NCBI GenBank assembly: GCA_950295325.1
Contig: OX485803.1
Location: 47,013,554-47,077,553 of the forward strand
Direction of reading: 5' to 3'
Length of the DNA stretch: 64,000 nucleotides
Source of the DNA: Polytrichum commune
Taxonomy: Eukaryota; Streptophyta; Polytrichopsida; Polytrichales; Polytrichaceae
Part shown: positions 57,271 to 64,000 of the stretch, piece by piece
Layout: each line of letters starts with the position of its first letter
Numbering within the stretch: position 1 is the stretch's first letter
Notes under the pieces: model-generated
What the model saw: only the letters and a program-made list of their open reading frames with translations
What the model was told of the DNA's origin: nothing
Database searches by the model: none
Position numbers and translations under genes: made by a program

Positions 57271-57674
57271 GCTAATGCCGGTCCACATGGGGTCTCAAGT
57301 CCTAAGTCCCATGTTGCTTGAGGTCAATCCGTGCAATCTCAACCGTTGGGAGTGTGGAAGTTGGGACTTACTGCTTCACACAGGATCCCAAGTTCTAAGT
57401 TCCTATTATGACATGGACGCCTACATGGCAACACTATTTGGAGGTGAGACTTGGGACTCATGTTGCGAGTTGGGTCAAGCAAAAAGTTAGACCCAACTCT
57501 CAACCCAAGTCATGTGAATATTTTTTCATAAAATAATCAAGATTTGATTTTAATGAAATCTAATCATATTAGTGGTTACTTGAAGCTCACAAGTTGGGAA
57601 TTTGCCTCCATGTTGGAACTACTAACATGAGTGGGACTTGGGACTTGGGATTTGGGACCATGTGTGAAGTGGTC
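57271..57674. mobile_element. Possible MITE D
   Basis: The right end GGGACTTGGGATTTGGGACC, ATGTGTGAAGTGGTCC is the approximate inverse of the left end GGTCCACATGGGGTCTCAAGTCC, TAAGTCCC (pieces). GATCCCAAGTTCTAAGTTCC recurs at 57385, and GGTGAGACTTGGGACTC at 57443. The end GGACCACTTCACACATGG resembles family B ends, but the body is unrelated. The left end looks shortened. Confidence 0.5.
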
Positions 57675-58299
57675 CTTGATGATATGGTGTATTGTAATTA
57701 ATCTCATATTGGATTCATTGTATGTACGATTAGATAGAGCAGACATGTTGATTTTTCTAGAGATATTTAGTATGATTCAAACTAAACAAAAATGAAATAC
57801 AAATCATAGTTCAAAGTTTGCAGATGTTGTTTGGTTGGTTTTGTGTGTTGAGTGCAAGCATGGTAAAGCGAACCACTTATGTACCCTACGAAGGGTCAAC
57901 CACATAGGGTTTAAAATTGCACATATTTATTTTCTCCATTTTGAAAACAGATTGAATAAACATGTTCTTTTCACAAGTCAAACAAATCTTATGAAATAAC
58001 TATCTCTAAAACATTGTGTACAAGTTTTTTTAAGGTGATAATATTAGTTGAAATTGAAAAGATAGTTTATGTCTAGATAAAGAAGCTTTGCATGAAATAG
58101 GCTATAAGTATACCAATTATCTTATTCCTTCGTTTTCTTTTGATGGAGTGCTCAACTTCACCATGAACTCAAGGAATCCCAAAAATAAATAAAAAATACC
58201 AATTTCCAAATCTTCAAGGTCACGAAATTCGGATTGAAAATTTGTATCGCACTAGCAAAATGGAACGATTATCAAAAGTGGCAACTGTGCTAATTCCTA
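57675..58299. other. Spacer
   Basis: No feature recognised. Confidence 0.4.
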
Positions 58300-58460
58300 A
58301 ATATGAATGCACACATCCCGCCAATTATGTTGATTATTTGAATGTAGAGTAATTAATAAACATTGAAGATGTAGCTCAATATCTTTCAAACATGTGTCAA
58401 GTTGGTGTTTCTTCTTAGATCCACACCTACCCACACACCATTCAAATCGAAGTTGTGAAA
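58300..58460 (+). repeat. Dispersed repeat K, partial (copy K5)
   Basis: Only the last third matches K: ATGTTGATTATTTGAATGTAG region and TTCTTAGATCCACACCTACCC, ACACACCATTCAAATCGAAG. Confidence 0.5.
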
Positions 58461-59333
58461 AGATTCTAATCAACATCTACACATCTTACATACTATAACT
58501 TCCCTAATATCACACATGTGGCAACCAAAGTGCATGTGATATTAAGGAGGTCTGTAGTGTTCACACAAACGCTTGATAATAAAGAACTAGTGTAGTCTAA
58601 TAGTATGGAATAACACACAGTCAATTGTAATAATGACAATAATGACAACGATGACAACATGATGTGTGCGAGTGCATAGTCTACATTCTTTGGTGGGTTT
58701 ATTTAAATGTCCAAATTAACGTTCTATATGAAAAGAACATGTGACAACAAGGAGGAAGATTTAATTGAGCACATCCATTCCCGCGGGTTTTGAGATATAA
58801 GAAAGGGAGTGACATTACATAGGGTGATATTATGGAGGTTAGGGTGTATCTCATTAAACCCTAGAATATGTTCAAAACCTTTTTGTGAGGAAAGGAGCTT
58901 ACATGTGGGAAATCATACCAAGCCTGGACGACGGAATTGGGAACCACGTCTTCTTACCTTACAACTTATCCCACTTTTGTACTCTAAAATTTCACATGTG
59001 AACCATGCACAGCTTCCCTCCATATAAAGGACTGACAGGTGTCCTTTTATGCGGACATTGACTTGTGCACACTAACGGTCAAAGTAGCCTGGCCCATATA
59101 GACGATAGATGAGCTCATATAATAAGTACTTTACTTCCAACGGGTTCTCTAAATTTGTATCTTTAATAACAAAACCAAAAAGGTCCCACTTAAGAAGCTT
59201 TGGGTGCATGCATGGTGCGACCCGGAGGACAAAGGAGGCGTGGCGTGGCATGCCATTTGTTTGTGTGGGAGCACAAGGACAATCCAAATGCACTAAGTTA
59301 GAGTAGAGTGTCATGAAGGAGCAACTAAAAATA
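58461..59333. other. Intergenic
   Basis: A short inverted pair (CCTAATATCACACATG / CATGTGATATTAAGG, 58503-58553) is present. No gene. Confidence 0.4.
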
Positions 59334-59372
59334 CCCCCCCCCCCCCCCCACACACACACACACACACACACA
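59334..59372 (+). repeat. C16 run joined to (CA)n microsatellite
   Basis: Sixteen C (59334-59349) followed directly by about 12 CA units, then TA and TTTA units to 59400. Confidence 0.9.
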
Positions 59373-59876
59373 GATATATATATATTTATTTATTTATTTA
59401 CACACTCACTTATAAGGTAGAGGGTGCTTAAACCAACACTTTAAGATATTGCACATGCATATGGTTATGTGATTGATATTATAAAAATCATATTAGCCTT
59501 TGGGCTAAAGATAGGTATAAAGGGGGGGGAAAATCCGGAATTGAATATCTGATGAATATTCAAAGTCAAAACCACTACCTTCCTTAAACCAGACCCTAGG
59601 CCCCGTGTATGACGACCTTGCATATGATGAGGACCCCCACCTCCATTGCCTAGAACCAACATAACATAGTTGGGTACTAGACCCAAGCTATATCAAAGCT
59701 ATAACAACTAGTAATGACGTGGAAAGCCACATAGCCACCTCCAAGATCCCACCCGGTTCGGTTACAAAACCATCACCTTGGATCCCGGGTACCAACCCCC
59801 TTTCTGCCCATCACCAACACTGCTTGTGCTCATAACCGACCCCCTTTGTGCTTTGTGGGCCTACCTTCTTGGCTTT
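59373..59876. other. Intergenic
   Basis: No gene. G8 at 59522-59529. Confidence 0.4.
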
Positions 59877-60146
59877 GTGAATAGAATGGCTAGAACCGTT
59901 CGCCCTCGTGAATAGAATGGCTAGAACCGTTGGCCCCCGTGAATAGAAAGGCTAGAACCATTTGCCCATGTGAGTAGAATGGCTAGAATTGTACGCCCAT
60001 GTGAATAGAATAGCTAGAACCGTCTGCCCCCGTAAATGAAATGGCTAGAACAATTCACCCCCGTACTAAGTATGGCTAGAACCGTTCGCCCTTGTGAATA
60101 TAATGACTATAACTATTTCCCCTCATGAATAGAATGGCTAGAATAG
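59877..60146 (+). repeat. 31-bp minisatellite, nearly nine units
   Basis: Eight full 31-bp units and a partial ninth, consensus GTGAATAGAATGGCTAGAAC then CGTTCGCCCCC. Units differ at a few positions each; those in the middle are closest to consensus. The exact 31-bp spacing holds through all eight units with no insertion or deletion. Confidence 0.9.
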
Positions 60147-60591
60147 GCACCGACAAGCCACCCTAAACTGACCTTGAACTGAACCAAGATAGACTGGATC
60201 CAATTACCTACCGCACATGAAGGTAGTGAAGACTACTATGAGGTGGCGCCACTAATGGCACCTGAAACCGTCACTCTATGGGCTTGGGCATTCTTGCACC
60301 ACAGGGAACGGCTCAAGGCAGTAGAAAGTTGGCGATTGGGAGGCGTTTATATGTGTTGGTTTTGGATGGGATGTTGGTTTTAGGACCCTTTACCTTTTAT
60401 GAATACAGTGAAGGCTTCAAATGTGAGCACTCCACCTTCAACTTGCACTTGCTTCACTTTTGTGTGCAAGCTTTCACACTTTCAAGCAAAAATCTCATGT
60501 GAATATGAACAAACAAATGCCTATATTTGGCGGAAGTATGTTGGGTGTTGCATGCATGCAACATCCACTAAGGTAGACAACAATGAACACC
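60147..60591. other. Spacer
   Basis: No feature recognised. Confidence 0.4.
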
Positions 60592-60895
60592 CATATATTC
60601 AGTGGAATGTGGTTAGGTGTGGATTGAAGAATTGGCACAAAAAAAGACACGCGTTACCGTATAAAGAGGATTGATCTACATGCCCTACATGTGTTAATTA
60701 TTCTAGGGTCAATGGTCAACATGATGAAGGGGGACTTACATAACCACCTAATAAGCACAACAATCTTCACTTTGACAATAAATCAGATATTATATGAGCT
60801 CCAAAATTGTGGGGCACATGGCTACGGGCAGGATTTTGATTTGCTAATCATCTTACACCAATTGCATGTTTCATACTCCACCAGAAGTGGGTGCA
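60592..60895 (-). repeat. Dispersed repeat K (copy K6, inverted)
   Basis: Inverse of K: GTGGTTAGGTGTGGATTGAAGA, TTAATTATTCTAGGGTCAATGGTCAAC, AATCTTCACTTTGAC, TTTGATTTGCTAATCATCTTACACC (in pieces), TTTCATA. Slightly over 300 bp. Confidence 0.75.
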
Positions 60896-61182
60896 AAAAG
60901 AAAGTATTTAAATAACACACATATACCTTACTTTCAAATATTGGCTTGTAATTTGAGCAACATTTCAAGCATATGATGGTTTGTGAACATATGATTTGGA
61001 TAACATGAACAATTGTACAATTTGGGTTTTTGTTTTTGTGCACAATGATTTATGTTTGAATTCATTCATATTTTTGAGAATGTATTGTCGCCATGTCCAC
61101 TATACATGGAGGAAGGGCGGTGTTTGTTTATGATTTAAAGATGGTGTGAACACCGGGAAAAACCCCGCCCTTCCCATTTGAT
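60896..61182. other. Spacer
   Basis: No feature recognised. Confidence 0.4.
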
Positions 61183-61287
61183 TGTGTGTGTGTGTGTGTG
61201 TGTGTTGTGGCACAAATTGAAAATTCAATCGCAAGAGAGTAACCAACACAACTCCAGTGGAGATCAAGAAATAATTCCCATTTGTGG
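61183..61287 (-). repeat. (GT)n microsatellite and repeat P (copy P2)
   Basis: (GT)n at 61183-61206, then GGCACAAATTGAAAATTCAAT ... GTAACCAACACAA ... GATCAAGAAATAATTCCCA, the inverse of P1 at 46846-46966. Confidence 0.55.
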
Positions 61288-61547
61288 CTGATAAAGTTGT
61301 GTATAACTCATTTATATTTTGCACGTGGAGTTACGGCCTAATGAATGCCATGGAAAGGTATGTAGAAGTAGAATCAAAGGCCAATGCATGCTCTTTATTG
61401 TGCATGAGGACATGTGAACTCCATGGGCGTAGGCATGATTCTCATGTCTCAACCCTCACTTTTTGACTCAACTTCCCAAATTGGCATTCCATGTCATCAC
61501 AATTCTAAATATTAATCTTTTTACCCTCCCACAAATTCGTAACACTA
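61288..61547. other. Spacer
   Basis: No feature recognised. Confidence 0.4.
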
Positions 61548-61735
61548 CACCATTTCTGATATTTAGTGTCACTTACTACTTATACCTATTTATAGAGAAT
61601 GTAAGATTATATGTTTGAATGTTGTATAGTATAAATGAATTTAGTTGATAAAGTCTTACATTCTTTATAAAACGTTATAGCATTGAAATACTCCAAACAA
61701 CATGTGATGCTAAATACTATAAGCGGCATAGTTAC
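61548..61735. mobile_element. Decayed family E-like element (E4)
   Basis: The left terminus at 61548-61568 (CACCATTTCTGATATTTAG..) keeps the 21-bp size and right half of the E module, preceded by TA and followed by TCAC as in E1/E2. A faint right end, GATGCTAAATACTATAAG.., lies at about 61708-61730. An inner inverted pair (AGAATGTAAGATTATA / TAAAGTCTTACATTCT) is present. Confidence 0.4.
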
Positions 61736-61830
61736 ATTACATTTGCCATTCATGTAGTTTAAATTGTTATTCTTGTTGCATTTTATTTGTATATGAGGAC
61801 GAGTTACACCATTGCCTAGGGGTGGGACGC

Positions 61831-62250
61831 TTCACCTTATGTATAAACAAACGTGAGTGTAAGAAGGGGTTTCATTTGAGGCATCAATGTACATATTATA
61901 TGTAATGGAGAGGTATTATGTTTCTCTTGTGCGTACATTTCAAAAGCCTATCAAGATATTTGAAGTAATTGTCTATTTACAAAAGGGGCCCCTAAGGTTT
62001 ACATAAAAATTTGACAAGAGACGCTACTTTCAGTCAATTTATAGTTGTCATCCATTGTTTGTCATATGGTAATAGTCCCCAATGACTTGTACATGTGATG
62101 AAGACTTATTTATTTCATGATTTATACATAGTGTATGTAATGGAGGCATTTAATATATTAAATTGGAAATCTTAGTATAAATTCATGAGTCCATTTTCAA
62201 GCCAATTGTTAGTACATATACATGTGTTTTCTTTATAAACTTCTCTTATA
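61831..62250 (+). repeat. Dispersed repeat M (copy M2)
   Basis: Ordered match to M1 (48961-49640) in the same orientation, with internal deletions. Confidence 0.65.
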
Positions 62251-62710
62251 TAGGGGGTTTAGTTTCATAGTCACCCATGCATGCCATTTGTGTTGTTAAT
62301 GAAGAGTTCAACCCCCATGCACCATTGCAAGCTTCAAACTCAATCATAAAACTCTCAAGTCCCAAACAACTATTATCACTTTTCATGTTTTCCCATAACA
62401 TTACTTGGATCCATAACAATGTTTTGTGGGATTGACAATATTCCACATAAATATTGTTATGGATTGGAATAATGTTATGCCAATTAACTCTTGCCTACAA
62501 TTGAACATTTTGGGATGAAAATGGGTGAAGTGACTTCTTCCATGATCTGAATCCTAGTGATGGCATGCGCTAGACATCGGCTCAGTGACTATGTCATTGA
62601 ACAATAATATTAAAATTACAAAAAATATGAAGGATTTTCCATTTTGTATTGATGATTGTTGCAGGCATTAACTACCAATCATTGTAATCCAATGTATTGT
62701 TTGATTAACA
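62251..62710. other. Spacer with inverted AACATT motifs and a direct repeat
   Basis: CATAACATTACTTGGATCC / GGATTGGAATAATGTTATG (62395-62480) is an inverted pair like those near 30830 and 9981. CTAGTGATGGCATGCG at 62554 recurs at 63970 up to the end of the window (about 30 bp, few differences), so a larger repeat may continue past 64000. Confidence 0.5.
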
Positions 62711-63128
62711 TACTAGTTATTGCAATTAGTGCGTGTGGTACTAATTCCTGAAACACACACTATTTTGCCAAGTCTCAAAATTAGTGAGGGCTAGAATTTG
62801 TACTAAGTGATACTAAATTCATAAACACATGCTCATTTACCACACATTTCAAGAAAATGAGTGCATGCTCTAAGTGCTTGTGGATTGATTAAAAAAGAGT
62901 ATGTGCAATACATGATTGTCAATGAATAATGTCATGAAGAATAAAGCTTGTACTTTAAATGAATAATGCTACTATGAATAGTAATTTTAATTAATAAGGT
63001 TGAGATGAACAATGTGTCCTATATCATTTTGGTGGCACTAATTACATAGAGTAAAAAAATTTGATATCATCTTCACTAATTTCTTACACTTACTCTTAGC
63101 CCTCCCCCACTAATTGGGGTAACCAGTG
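62711..63128 (+). mobile_element. Family H MITE (copy H3)
   Basis: The left terminus 62711-62731 (TACTAGTTATTGCAATTAG..) and right terminus 63108-63128 (CACTAATTGGGGTAACCAG..) are inverted versions of one another. The interior TTTCAAGAAAATGAGTGCAT, TCTAAGTGCTTGTGGATTGAT, GAGATGAACAATG and CATCTTCACTAATTTC match H1/H2. Length 418 bp. Confidence 0.75.
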
Positions 63129-64000
63129 TAGTAGTGTTGGGTGGGAACAAATGATGATGTCTATGTTAAGTTAAGTATGTACCTAAATCCATACAAAGGA
63201 GTTTTTTTTTTATCGTTGTCAAGACAAGTTTTGTCTTTGTGCAATGTGCACTCAAAAGGAGGTTAAAGTTCAGGTATGCAACTACCCACTTGGTTGCAAA
63301 TTTTTGAAGATTGCACTTCAATTGTACCTCCTACTTTTATGAAGTTTTTTAATGAATATATATAAAAAAAATTCCTACTTGAAGGGCTTGGGAAAGCAAG
63401 TTTGGAATTACTGGAAGTACATACAAGTAAGTCCGCATCCAACCTCAAATTTTGTCTAGAGTTCACCCAAATTTCCTTGAACTTACATGACTCATAATGA
63501 TTCGATGCATGCATGGATGGGAGGACCTTATTCTGTTGCCAGAACCGTCTTCCAGTTGCAAATCAAAAGTATTGCCCTTCCATGTACAATAGATTTGTAC
63601 TAGAAGATCTACATGTAGGGAGGTTCAACTACTTGTGTGAGGATATTGTAGCCTAAAATATTTATTTTCATGAAAATAATTTTTGGTGGACACCTTTTAT
63701 ACCCCAAAAGTAAAGGTATTCTTCACCCCCCCCCCAAAGGGATACTCTATGGAGCATCTCTTCACCAAGTTGAGAGTTAATACCAATGCATCACCAAAAA
63801 CAAAAACAAACAAAAACACAATCTACTAAATTGCACATCCTAAACTTCTCAATTCTCGCAACTTGAGTGCTCTCTATACATGGGGAATCCCATAACCAAA
63901 GAAGATTTATGCCCATTTGATACTTGGTCCCATGAAACGTAACCAAGGCGTTGTGTAATGGTACTAGGACTAGTGATGGCATGCGTTGGACATCGGCTTG
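63129..64000. other. Intergenic to window end
   Basis: No gene. C10 run at 63726-63735, a CAAAAACAAAAACAAACAAA tract at 63795-63818, and the second copy of the CTAGTGATGGCATGCG repeat at 63970-64000. Confidence 0.45.

Noticed and set aside
8149-62582. CRISPR-like arrays
   Set aside because: The regular repeats (31-bp minisatellite, decamer array, 66-bp triplet) have no unique spacers between units and the DNA is eukaryotic in character.

Overview
The window looks like nuclear DNA from a plant or other streptophyte with a large, repeat-rich genome. Four things point that way: a short interstitial tract of the plant-type telomere repeat (CCCTAAA, about 20603-20623), decayed non-LTR retrotransposons of two kinds, many short non-autonomous DNA transposons (MITEs) with TTA/TAA target duplications like PIF/Harbinger-Tourist elements, and AT-rich spacers with microsatellites. 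I cannot name the species. I found no host protein gene I would defend, and no tRNA, rRNA, CRISPR or bacterial-type operon. Most open frames over 60 codons are chance frames or lie inside repeats.

The only long protein-like signal is a 5'-truncated, mutated LINE on the + strand (about 22352-27984, AT-rich tail to about 28066). In order it carries the end of an endonuclease-RT linker, a reverse transcriptase, a Cys/His cluster, a region resembling a DNA-adenine methyltransferase fold, an RNase H domain, a second C-x2-C-x9-H-x4-C cluster and a conserved C-terminus. It is dead: the RT catalytic pair reads YD instead of DD, the RNase H glutamate codon is a stop, and there are many frameshifts and stops. 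A second, unrelated LINE relic of plant L1 type (RT C-terminal part plus zf-RVT) lies at about 53815-55495.

The rest is mostly a mosaic of short elements. Family A (ends GGGSCGGTTTACAC, four copies), family B (ends GGGCCACTTCACAC, four copies) and family C (ends GRGCCGCTTTACACC, two copies forming a large inverted pair) are flanked by TAA/TTA. Families E, F, G and H share an unusual terminus: a palindrome of about 21 bp, CACTAAAT-N-ATTTAGTG, usually bounded by TA; at least eight elements or relics carry it. Family J has inverted repeats of roughly 130-170 bp, family K is a dispersed repeat of about 300 bp in six copies, and R is hAT-like with an 8-bp duplication and an internal triplicated 66-bp unit. 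O and T are fold-back elements. L, M, P, Q and S are dispersed repeats of unknown type.

Layout: 0.4-1.1 kb tandem repeat; 1.4-3.1 kb fold-back and A; 8.2-10.3 kb B, K, J and K; 15.2-20.3 kb B, A, J, S and E; 20.6-21.1 kb telomere-like tract and a CATGGGTGGG minisatellite; 22.0-28.1 kb K and LINE; 32.9-36.0 kb S, B and H; 37.4-40.5 kb R and A with nested F; 41.7-47.4 kb a dense cluster (H, E, A, O, C, C', B, E, P, G); 48.5-50.1 kb L, M and T; 52.1-55.5 kb K, L and LINE relic; 57.3-63.1 kb D, K, minisatellite, K, P, E, M and H. Runs of 10 or more G or C occur about a dozen times, which is striking in AT-rich DNA.
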